Assembly: GCF_900105095.1 (NCBI RefSeq)
Contig: NZ_LT629743.1
Span: 930,001 to 994,000, forward strand
Length of the DNA stretch: 64,000 nucleotides
From: Erythrobacter sp. HL-111
GTDB lineage: Bacteria; Pseudomonadota; Alphaproteobacteria; Sphingomonadales; Sphingomonadaceae
Direction of reading: 5' to 3'
Below the pieces are notes generated by a model. The model made no database searches, had not been told where the DNA came from, and saw nothing but the letters and a program-made list of their open reading frames with translations. Every line of letters starts with the position of its first letter. Position 1 is the stretch's first letter. The position numbers and the translations under genes are program-made. This document shows positions 8,049 through 16,185 of this stretch, one piece after another.

Positions 8049-10955
8049 TCAGGGCATCCCCGAAACCGACCCTGCGAGCCGCGCCGGGTGGCCGCGCAGG
8101 ACCGCGAAGGAACCGTCCGACCGGCGGCGCAGCGGCGCGTCGAATTCTACCCCGGTGCGGTTCTCGCGCGTCCAGCGGATCGTGCCCGTCGCCTTGCGGC
8201 CCGCGGCGAATTCGATCTCGACCACGGTCCCGGCAGGCAGGCTCCACAGGCCTTCGAGCAGCACGCCGCCTTCGGAGATGTTGCGCAAGGTGGCGTTGGC
8301 GACCCCGTCCCCGTGGACCACCAGCACGCGCCGCAGCAGGTTCGTGCGGGCCTGGCGGGCGGAGCGCGGGCCTTCGGCGATCACGCTGCAATCGCCCTCG
8401 ACCAGCGCCCCCGCCCTCAGCGCATCCAGCGGCTTGTGATAGATATAGCCCTGCACGTGGCTGCAGCCCAGAAGCCGCACCAGTTCGAGCTCGTCGAGCG
8501 TCTCGACCCCTTCCGCGGTGGTGTCCATGCCCAGCGCCTCGGCCAGGCTGGTGATCGAGGCGATGATCGCGCCGTTGCGACTGCCCTTCTCGGTCGCGCC
8601 GCGCACGAAGCTCTGGTCGATCTTGATCTTGTCGAACGGCGCCTTGCGCAGGTAGCCGAGCGAGGAATAGCCCGTCCCGAAATCGTCGAGCGCCAGGCGG
8701 ACGCCGACCCGCTTCAGCGCCGCGAACATGGCATCGGTGGCCGCACTGTCGCCCATGAAGACGCTTTCGGTGATCTCGAGTTCGAGCCGCGAGGGATCGA
8801 CCCCCGAATGGGCGAGCGCGTTCGCGACGATGTTGGGCAGTTCGGGATTGGCGAACTGCAGGGGCGAGACGTTGACCGCGCAGCGCACCCGCTCCGGCCA
8901 GCGGGCAAGGTCGTCGCAGGCGGTCCTGAGCGCCCACTGGCCGAGCTGGTCGATCAGGCCCGCATCCTCGGCGATCGGCACGAACTTTGCGGGCGAAAGC
9001 CAGCCGCGGGTCGGGTGGTTCCAGCGCAGCAGCGCCTCGAAGCCGACGATCGTCTCGCTCGCGGCATAGACGACAGGCTGGTAGTAGAGCTGGAGTTGGC
9101 CGCGCCCGATCGCGTCGCGCAGGTCCTGTTCGAGCTCGGCCCGCTCCTCGGCCGCGGAATGGAGCTCGTCCGAATAGAACCGGTGGCAGCCGCGCCCGGC
9201 GTCCTTGGCCGCATAGAGCGCCAGGTCGACATTGCGGATCAGCGCCTCGCTGGTGGTGCCGTGTTCGGGCGCGATCGCGACCCCGACCGAGGCGCCGATC
9301 ACCACCGCGTGCCCGTCGACCGTATAGGGCTGCGAGAGCGTCGCGATGATCTCGCGGGCGAGGTGGGCGAGATGCTCGCGCGTCTGCGGCGCGGGGATGA
9401 TGACCTGGAATTCGTCGCCGCCCAGCCGCCCGCAGCGCCCGGCCGGTCCGATCACCCGCTCGAGCCGCTGCGCCACCTGCTTGAGCAGCGCATCGCCCGC
9501 CGGGTGGCCGAGCGTGTCGTTGACCTGCTTGAACCGGTCGAGATCGAGCAGGAACAGCGCGCAGGCCCGGTCGCGCTCGCGCGGGGCGGCGAGGATCTGT
9601 TCGAGCGCGCGGCTCATCTGGACCCGGTTGGCCAGCCCCGTGAGCGAATCGTAATGGGCAAGGCGCGAGACCTGCTGCTCGCTCCGCCGCTTTTCGGTAA
9701 GGTCGCTGCCATGGCCGCGGAAGCCGCAGAAATTCTTGTAGGAATCGTAGACCGGCCGTCCCGTCAGCGCCCACCAGCGTTCGTCCCCCCCGCCCTCGCC
9801 GCCGGCCGCATCGCCGGTCGCCGCGCGCAGTTCGATGTCGTGGAAGGCCGACCGCGCGGAGAGGTGGAAGGCGAGCGTGCGCTCGGCGTCCGAGGCGCGC
9901 GGGGCGGCGTGGACGATCTCGGTCAGCGGGCGGCCGATCACCTGGTCGGGCCGCTTGCCCAGTACGTGCGCGGCCTTGGGCGAGATGTAGGTGAGCTGCC
10001 CGCGCCGGTCGGTTTCCCAGAACCACCCCTCGCCCGTCTCCTCGAAGCTGCGCAGGATGTCCTCGGCCCGCGCAGCGACCCTCTCACGCGCCTCGCTGCG
10101 CACCCGGCGGGCCTGTGCATCCTTGTATTCGAAGCGCGCGATCAGCAGCAGCGCGATCGCTCCGCCGATGATCGCGGCGAACGTGATCGGGCTCGGATCG
10201 ACCAGCGCGAACGGCGCCCAACTCGCGATCTGGGCCGAGAACAGCGAGACGATCCGGGTGCGATAGACGGTCGCGGCGGCGGCGTTGATCGAAAGCAGGG
10301 TCGCGATCGCCCACTGGTGCGGCAGGCCTTCGGCGACCCAGTGCGCGATGGCATAGCCCGCGCAGCCCATCGGCACGACAGCCCCCGCCATCAGCAGCGC
10401 GATGCGGGCGCTCGCGGGCATCCCTTCGCGCCGTTCTAACCGGGCGAAGACCGAGCCGATCGCAAGCAGGATGACCGAGGCGAAACCCGCCGCGAGCGCG
10501 CCGCCATGCGGCAGGCCGCCGGCGACGATCGTGCTGGGGACGTAGGCGAGGCCGAGCAGCAGCGCGAGGGCGCGCGAATGGCGCGGGAGGAAATGCTCCT
10601 CGCTGCGCCTGACCCGCGCCTGCCCCCCGCCGCTGCGGGGGGTGTGACGCTCGCGGACGCGCAGCTTGGCGCGGCGTTCCCCGGCGCGGCGATCATCGCC
10701 CGATGCGGCCGAGGGGTCGCTGCGGCGCCGCTCCGTCCCGCCGGCCGGATCGATCTCGTCCCGCTCCGGGCCCGCCGGGGCCAGGTCCCGGTTGCGCGCG
10801 CGGACAAGGCTCCGCTCGCTCGGGGGCGCGGCAGGCGCGGTGCGGGTTGCAACGGCGGGGGAGCCGACGGGCGGTTGCGCGCCCGGCTCGCTGCCCTCCC
10901 CCCTCATCCGCTTCCTGATCGCACGCGCTTCCATGACGCCGGTCTTAAAGGACAC
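8049..10955 (-). CDS. Membrane-anchored PAS-GGDEF-EAL-PilZ c-di-GMP enzyme
   Basis: A 968-residue bifunctional diguanylate cyclase/phosphodiesterase candidate. After a charged N-terminus there are about five or six membrane segments (roughly residues 125-275), then PAS (about 300-410, GWFWETDRRGQLTYIS) and GGDEF (RLGGDEF near 510). The EAL domain keeps all the usual motifs: FEALLRW, NVSPLQF, LEITESVF, DDFGTGYSSL, KIDQSF and AEGVET. A C-terminal PilZ domain has N-I-S-E-G-G. Both catalytic halves look intact; no RxxD I-site is seen before GGDEF. It is the middle gene of the tandem trio and the only membrane-bound one. An in-frame ATG at 10934 is an alternative start. Confidence 0.94.
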   Translation of the reverse strand: MSFKTGVMEARAIRKRMRGEGSEPGAQPPVGSPAVATRTAPAAPPSERSLVRARNRDLAPAGPERDEIDPAGGTERRRSDPSAASGDDRRAGERRAKLRVRERHTPRSGGGQARVRRSEEHFLPRHSRALALLLGLAYVPSTIVAGGLPHGGALAAGFASVILLAIGSVFARLERREGMPASARIALLMAGAVVPMGCAGYAIAHWVAEGLPHQWAIATLLSINAAAATVYRTRIVSLFSAQIASWAPFALVDPSPITFAAIIGGAIALLLIARFEYKDAQARRVRSEARERVAARAEDILRSFEETGEGWFWETDRRGQLTYISPKAAHVLGKRPDQVIGRPLTEIVHAAPRASDAERTLAFHLSARSAFHDIELRAATGDAAGGEGGGDERWWALTGRPVYDSYKNFCGFRGHGSDLTEKRRSEQQVSRLAHYDSLTGLANRVQMSRALEQILAAPRERDRACALFLLDLDRFKQVNDTLGHPAGDALLKQVAQRLERVIGPAGRCGRLGGDEFQVIIPAPQTREHLAHLAREIIATLSQPYTVDGHAVVIGASVGVAIAPEHGTTSEALIRNVDLALYAAKDAGRGCHRFYSDELHSAAEERAELEQDLRDAIGRGQLQLYYQPVVYAASETIVGFEALLRWNHPTRGWLSPAKFVPIAEDAGLIDQLGQWALRTACDDLARWPERVRCAVNVSPLQFANPELPNIVANALAHSGVDPSRLELEITESVFMGDSAATDAMFAALKRVGVRLALDDFGTGYSSLGYLRKAPFDKIKIDQSFVRGATEKGSRNGAIIASITSLAEALGMDTTAEGVETLDELELVRLLGCSHVQGYIYHKPLDALRAGALVEGDCSVIAEGPRSARQARTNLLRRVLVVHGDGVANATLRNISEGGVLLEGLWSLPAGTVVEIEFAAGRKATGTIRWTRENRTGVEFDAPLRRRSDGSFAVLRGHPARLAGSVSGMP

Positions 10956-11036
10956 GTTTTTCGCTCTGGCTAAAGCCTAAGGTTAAGCCCGTTTCAACAC
11001 ACACACGCGGTTCCGGGGCTTTGCCGGCACGAAGGG

Positions 11037-13232
11037 TTAACCCAGCTGCACTTCCATGAACGCCTTGGGCGTCCGGTTCTGCATCGACATCAGCGCCGCA
11101 TAGGGATCGTCGCCCAGGGCCTGGAGCGGCTTTCCGGCGAGTTCGATCTGGTAGGGCGACACCCGGTGGCGGGTGCACAGCCCCTCGGCCCCGTCGCTGA
11201 TCAGCGGGGTTTCGAACTCGACCCCCTGGCTCGACCCTTCCGAACGGCGCACCACCGCCACCGCGAGCTGCCCCCCGCCGAGGTCGAGCACCACCTCGGT
11301 CCCGACCTCGACCCCCAGCAGGCCCTCGATCTTGGCCCCGGTCTTCGACAGGTTGCGCAGAAAGACATTGTAGCGGTGATCGCCGTGGATGAGGCCGATG
11401 CGGCGGAATTCGGTGCGCCGTTCGGCGCGGTATTTCTCCGGCCCGCGCGGGGCATAGTGCAGCTCGCCCGCCTCGAACCTTCGCAGCGCCTCCTCCGAAG
11501 GGACCGCGCGCGAGAACAGGATGCCCTGCAGGTGCGTTGCGCCCTGTTTGGTGACCGCCTCGAGCTCGTCCTTGGTCTCCACCCCTTCCGCGACCGTTTC
11601 CATGCGGAGCGCGCCCGCAAGGCTGACCACGGCGGCGACGATGGCGAGGTTGTTGCTGTCCTTCCCGGCGCAGCCGCGCACGAAGCTCTGGTCGATCTTG
11701 ATCTTGTCGAACGGCGCGTCGCGCAGGTAGCTGAGCGAGGAATAGCCCGTCCCGAAATCGTCGAGCGAGAGGCGCACGCCGAGCTTCTTGAGCGCGGCGA
11801 AGACCCGGGCCGAACGTTCGACATCGCCCATGAAGACGCTTTCGGTGATCTCGAGCTCGATCCGCGCCGGGTCCACGCCCGAACGCTTCAGCGCGCCGCG
11901 CACCACGTCGACGAAGTCGTCGGCGGCGAACTGCACCGCGGAAACGTTGACCGCGGCCTTGACCGTGCCCGGCCAGGTGGTGACCGCGCGGCAGACCTCG
12001 TTCAGCGCCCAGGTGCCCATCTGGCGAATGAGGCCGACTTCCTCGGCCACGGGGATGAAATCGGCGGGCGAGATCATGCCCCGGTCGGGATGTTCCCAGC
12101 GCATCAGCGCTTCCATGCAGGCGACCTCGTGGGTCCCGGCATCGACGATCGGCTGGTAGTGCATCCGCAGCTGCTCGCCATGCAGCGCGTCGCGCAGGTC
12201 CTGCTCGATCTGGTGCCGGAAGCTCGCCTGGTCGCGCAGCTCGCGCGAATAGAAGCGGTGCTGGCCGCGCCCGCCGCCCTTGGCCGCGTAGAGCGCGAGG
12301 TCGGCCGCCTTGGTCAGTTCCTCGGGCGCGATGCCGTCATAGGGCGCGACCGCGATCCCGATCGAGACCCCGATGACCGCGCGGCTGCCGTTGATCGAAT
12401 AGGGCTGCGACGCCATCTGGATCAGCTCCTGCGCGATGTCGCCGAGCTGGCCGCGGTCGTCGAGGTCGGGCAGGATCGCCTGGAATTCGTCGCCGCCCAG
12501 CCGCCCGATCTCGACCCGATCGCCGAACACGCCGCGGATCCGCGCGGCGACCTGCTTGAGCAGTTCGTCGCCCGCCGGATGGCCAAGCGTGTCGTTGACC
12601 TGCTTGAACCGGTCGAGGTCCAGCATCATCAGCGCGCAGGACCGTTTCGCGTGGGCGAAGGCCTTGAGCATCTGTTCCAGCTGGCGGCTCATCCGGTAAC
12701 GGTTGGCGAGCCCGGTGAGCGAATCATACTGCGAGGCGCGTTCCTGCTTGCGGCGTTCCTCGTGCGTGCCGGTGATGTCCCGCGCCGTGCCGCGATACCC
12801 GTGGAAGCTCCCGTCCTTGCCGAAGCGCGGCTTGCCCGCGATCTCCCACCAGGCATCGCCCCGGCCGAGCTTGACCCTGACCGGCGTCGCGCCGAACGAA
12901 TTGCGCGCCGCGAGCAGGAACTTGAGCGGCCGGCCGCCCTGGCTCGTGCCTTCCTCGCGGCGTTCCTCCTCGAACACCTGGGTGATCGTGCGCCCGGCGA
13001 ATTCGTCGGACCGCATCGCGAAAGGTTCGAGCGCGGCGGGCGAGAGGTAGATCATCCGCCCCTCGGCATCGCTCGCCCAGAACCAGCCGACGCCGGTTTC
13101 CTCGAGGCTGTCGAGCAGCTCGACCCGGCGCGCGAGGTCGCTCGCCGCGATCGGCGCGACCGGCGGCGGGGTTGCCTCGCCGTTCTCGGGCGGGTCGCCC
13201 TGTTTCCTGATCCTTGTAAAAAGCCCTGCCAC
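11037..13232 (-). CDS. PAS-GGDEF-EAL-PilZ c-di-GMP enzyme
   Basis: A 731-residue soluble paralogue and the first transcribed of the trio. PAS (about 35-160, [16 protein letters not shown]), GGDEF (RLGGDEF near 246), EAL (about 355-600) with intact MEALMRW, NVSAVQF, LEITESVF, DDFGTGYSSL, KIDQSF and AEGVET, then PilZ (about 600-700) with R-T-E-F-R and N-L-S-K-T-G. It aligns end to end with the 5693-7894 gene, including a shared tail pattern (SPY...L...G.PL.AL), so those two are the closest pair. It diverges from the PHA synthase gene across about 190 bases. Synthesis and breakdown of c-di-GMP are both possible; the direction cannot be read from sequence. Confidence 0.94.
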   Translation of the reverse strand: MAGLFTRIRKQGDPPENGEATPPPVAPIAASDLARRVELLDSLEETGVGWFWASDAEGRMIYLSPAALEPFAMRSDEFAGRTITQVFEEERREEGTSQGGRPLKFLLAARNSFGATPVRVKLGRGDAWWEIAGKPRFGKDGSFHGYRGTARDITGTHEERRKQERASQYDSLTGLANRYRMSRQLEQMLKAFAHAKRSCALMMLDLDRFKQVNDTLGHPAGDELLKQVAARIRGVFGDRVEIGRLGGDEFQAILPDLDDRGQLGDIAQELIQMASQPYSINGSRAVIGVSIGIAVAPYDGIAPEELTKAADLALYAAKGGGRGQHRFYSRELRDQASFRHQIEQDLRDALHGEQLRMHYQPIVDAGTHEVACMEALMRWEHPDRGMISPADFIPVAEEVGLIRQMGTWALNEVCRAVTTWPGTVKAAVNVSAVQFAADDFVDVVRGALKRSGVDPARIELEITESVFMGDVERSARVFAALKKLGVRLSLDDFGTGYSSLSYLRDAPFDKIKIDQSFVRGCAGKDSNNLAIVAAVVSLAGALRMETVAEGVETKDELEAVTKQGATHLQGILFSRAVPSEEALRRFEAGELHYAPRGPEKYRAERRTEFRRIGLIHGDHRYNVFLRNLSKTGAKIEGLLGVEVGTEVVLDLGGGQLAVAVVRRSEGSSQGVEFETPLISDGAEGLCTRHRVSPYQIELAGKPLQALGDDPYAALMSMQNRTPKAFMEVQLG

Positions 13233-13420
13233 GCCGCTGGTCCTGCACCCGGGAGCCCTTCCGTTGTGCTACCTGTAAGGCAAACCGATAAACAAACCGT
13301 AAGGAGCGTACCCGCCGCCAGCGGGGCGCCATCCCGCTTGCCAAGCGCCCGCGCGCGCGCCAGTGTCGCGCGGCAAGGCACGCGGCCGGTACGGCTGCGG
13401 CGACGGGGGGAGATGCGGTG

Positions 13421-15115
13421 ATGGCTGACGGCGTGAGGCTGGAGAACGAGGCGGCGCAATCGACCAATGCGCTGGGGCCGCTGATCGGGGTGGCGCGCGA
13501 GGATTTCGTGGGCGCGGTCGCCCTGCTGCTGCGCGAGACGGCGTCGGACCCCGCGCGCACCTTCCGCCACGCGCAGAAGATGGGCGAGGACATGGTGAAG
13601 ATCATGACCGGCAAGAGCGACCTCGCGCCCGACCCCCGGGACAAGCGCTTCCTCGACCCGGCGTGGCAATTCAACCCGTTCTACCGCGCGGGCGTGCAAT
13701 ATTACCTCGCCGTGCAGAAGGGGATGCGCGGCTGGCTCGAGGATCTCGAGCTCGACGAACTGGAACGCAACCGCGCGAACTTCATCGCGCAGATCATTCT
13801 CGACGGGCTTTCGCCGACCAACACGCTCGCCGGGAACCCGACCGCGCAGAAGCGGCTGATCGATTCGGGCGGGCTCAGCCTCATCAAGGGCCTCCAGAAC
13901 GCCTACAACGACATCGTCCACAACAAGGGCATGGTGAGCCAGGTCGACAAGCGCCCCTTCAAGCTGGGCGAGAACATCGCGACCAGCAAGGGCGAGGTCG
14001 TGCTGCGGACCGAGATGATGGAGCTGATCCACTACGCGCCGACCACCGCGCAGGTGCACGAGATCCCCCAGCTCACCATCCCGCCGCAGATCAACAAGAT
14101 GTACATCAACGACCTTTCCCCCGAGAAATCGGTGGTGAAGTGGCAGGTCGACAACGGAATCCAGACCTTCGTCATTTCATGGCGCAACCCGACGAAGGAT
14201 CAGGGCAAGTGGGGCATGGCCGAATATGTCGCCTCCTGCGAGGAAGCGATGGAAGCGGTCGCGGCGATCACCGGATCGGACAAGGTCAACGTCTCGGCCG
14301 GGTGTTCGGGCGGGCAGACCGCGAGCGTCCTGGCCTCGAAGCTCGCGGCGAAGAAGTCCGATTTGCTGGGCACGCTCACCCTGATGGTCTGCGTCCTCCA
14401 CCCCGAGGCGACCGATATCGAGGCGGGTTCGCTCGTCTCGGAAAACGGGATGCAGCTCGCCCGCAACCGCGCGAAGAAAGCGGGCGTGATCGCGGCCGAC
14501 GACCTCGCCCGCGGCTTCGCGTGGCTGCGGCCGAACGACCTCATCTGGAACTATGTCATCAACAATTACCTGCTCGGCGCCGATCCGCCCGCCTTCGACG
14601 TGCTGTTCTGGAATTCGGACGCGACCAACCTGTCGGCCAGCCTGATGGGCGATTTCCTGACGCTCTACGAAACGCTCGCCTTCACGAAGCAGGGCGAGGT
14701 CGAAATGGCGGACCACGCGATCGACCTCTCCCGGGTGACGAGCGACCTGTTCATCCTGGGCGGGGTGACCGACCACATCACGCCGTGGAAGGCGACCTAC
14801 CGTTCGACCGGGCTGTTCGGCTCGAAGGACGTGACCTACGTCCTTTCGCAATCGGGCCATATGCAGGCGATCCTCAACCCGCCGACCAACCCCAAGGCCA
14901 GGTATTTCGTCCAGGCCAAAAAGGGCAGGCTTCCCGCCACTGCCGACGACTGGGTGAAGGGCGCGAGGGAGGTCCAGGGCAGCTGGTGGCCGTTCTGGAT
15001 CGAATGGCTGCAGGCGCGCTCGGGCGAGAAGAAGCCCGCGCCCGAAACGCTCGGCAATGCCGAATACCGGCCAGTCGGTCCCGCGCCGGGACTCTACGTT
15101 GTCGAGGAAGTCTGA
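13421..15115 (+). CDS. phaC: Poly(3-hydroxyalkanoate) synthase, class II-like
   Basis: A 564-residue PHA polymerase that joins 3-hydroxyacyl-CoA units into storage polyester on granules. The lipase-like box is A-G-C-S-G-G with the catalytic Cys near residue 295. Asp in GVTDHITPW (about 450) and His in QSGHMQAILNPP (about 478) complete the triad. The C-terminal half (FAWLRPNDLIWNYVINNYLLG, ATNLSASLMGDFL, SWWPFWIEWL) and the length of about 560 resemble the medium-chain class II synthases of Pseudomonas more than the usual alphaproteobacterial class I type. A G-rich Shine-Dalgarno precedes ATG 13421; GTG at 13418 is equally possible. A depolymerase gene follows. Confidence 0.92.
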   Translation: MADGVRLENEAAQSTNALGPLIGVAREDFVGAVALLLRETASDPARTFRHAQKMGEDMVKIMTGKSDLAPDPRDKRFLDPAWQFNPFYRAGVQYYLAVQKGMRGWLEDLELDELERNRANFIAQIILDGLSPTNTLAGNPTAQKRLIDSGGLSLIKGLQNAYNDIVHNKGMVSQVDKRPFKLGENIATSKGEVVLRTEMMELIHYAPTTAQVHEIPQLTIPPQINKMYINDLSPEKSVVKWQVDNGIQTFVISWRNPTKDQGKWGMAEYVASCEEAMEAVAAITGSDKVNVSAGCSGGQTASVLASKLAAKKSDLLGTLTLMVCVLHPEATDIEAGSLVSENGMQLARNRAKKAGVIAADDLARGFAWLRPNDLIWNYVINNYLLGADPPAFDVLFWNSDATNLSASLMGDFLTLYETLAFTKQGEVEMADHAIDLSRVTSDLFILGGVTDHITPWKATYRSTGLFGSKDVTYVLSQSGHMQAILNPPTNPKARYFVQAKKGRLPATADDWVKGAREVQGSWWPFWIEWLQARSGEKKPAPETLGNAEYRPVGPAPGLYVVEEV

Positions 15116-15250
15116 TACAGGCCGCTCGCACGAACCGGAGGGAGGCCCGCCCGCGAGGGATCCGCGAGCGCGCCTTCCGCCCATTGATGAAGCTCGATGA
15201 AGCGCCGGACCCGAAGGACCGGTTGGGCGCAACTGAAAGGACGGAAATAC

Positions 15251-16120
15251 TTGTCTGAACCGATGAAGGATGCGGTCGTGACCATGGAACAGGTCGCCGG
15301 CCGGACGCTACGGACCGCTGCCTGGAGGCTCGACGAGCCTTCCGACCACCTGCCGATCCTCTTCTTCAACGGCATCGGCGCGAACATCGAGGCGGTCGCC
15401 CCCCTCGCGGACGCCCTGCCGGAACGCGGCTTCATCATGTTCGACATGCCGGGCGTGGGCGAATCGCCCGATCCACTGGTCCCCTACAACCCCTTCACTA
15501 TGAGCTGGACCGCCGCCCAGATCCTCGGGCGCTATGGCCTTGGCGAAGTCGACGTGATGGGCGTGTCCTGGGGCGGCGCGATGGCGCAGCACTTCGCGCT
15601 CCAGCATCCTGCGCGCACGCGGCGGCTCACCCTGATCGCGACGACGCCGGGCATGGCGATGATCCCCGGGAACCCGGCCGCCTTCACCAAGATGGCGAAC
15701 CCGCGCCGCTACATCGATCCCGAATTCATGAACGAGCATTTCGCCACGCTCTATGGCGGGGTGGACAGGGACGGGGCCGAGCACCAGAAGGACAGCCATA
15801 TCGGCCGATTGAAGCCCCCTTCCCCGCGCGGCTATCTCTACCAGCTGATGTGCATGATGGGCTGGACGAGCCTTCCCGCCCTGCCCTTCATGAGCAAGGA
15901 AACGCTGATCATGATGGGCGAGGACGACCAGATCGTGCCGCTGGCGAACGGCAAGATCCTGAAGGCGATGATCCCCAATTCGCGCCTGGTGACGGTCGAG
16001 GGCGGTGGACACCTCTTCCTGCTCACCCACGCCGACGAAAGTGTGGCCGCGATCCGCGAATTCCTCGACGCGCCGGAGAGCGCTAAGGAAGCGGGCCGGA
16101 CGAGCGCCTACGCCGCCTGA
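15251..16120 (+). CDS. phaZ: Intracellular PHA depolymerase, alpha/beta hydrolase
   Basis: A protein of about 290 residues that breaks down stored polyhydroxyalkanoate. The family resembles the mcl-PHA depolymerase of Pseudomonas: oxyanion region LFFNGIGANIE, the MFDMPGVGES strand, the nucleophile elbow G-V-S-W-G-G (Ser near residue 107), Asp in GEDDQIVP and His in EGGGHLFLL. I prefer TTG at 15251 because AAAGGA lies about 7 bases upstream; ATG 15263 and ATG 15197 are in frame. It follows phaC by about 135 bases on the same strand, the phaC-phaZ order of pseudomonads. The composite transposon begins 65 bases downstream and has not damaged the gene. Confidence 0.88.
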   Translation: MSEPMKDAVVTMEQVAGRTLRTAAWRLDEPSDHLPILFFNGIGANIEAVAPLADALPERGFIMFDMPGVGESPDPLVPYNPFTMSWTAAQILGRYGLGEVDVMGVSWGGAMAQHFALQHPARTRRLTLIATTPGMAMIPGNPAAFTKMANPRRYIDPEFMNEHFATLYGGVDRDGAEHQKDSHIGRLKPPSPRGYLYQLMCMMGWTSLPALPFMSKETLIMMGEDDQIVPLANGKILKAMIPNSRLVTVEGGGHLFLLTHADESVAAIREFLDAPESAKEAGRTSAYAA

Positions 16121-16185
16121 GAAGCGCCGCGAGCGTTCGCTTTCGGTGCGTTGCGAGCAGATGCGCTGTGTCCGGGATCATTTAG

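Noticed and set aside
5882..10439. Long plus-strand frames of 711 and 783 residues
   Set aside because: Both mirror the GGDEF/EAL genes on the other strand and show only the composition bias of antisense GC-rich DNA.
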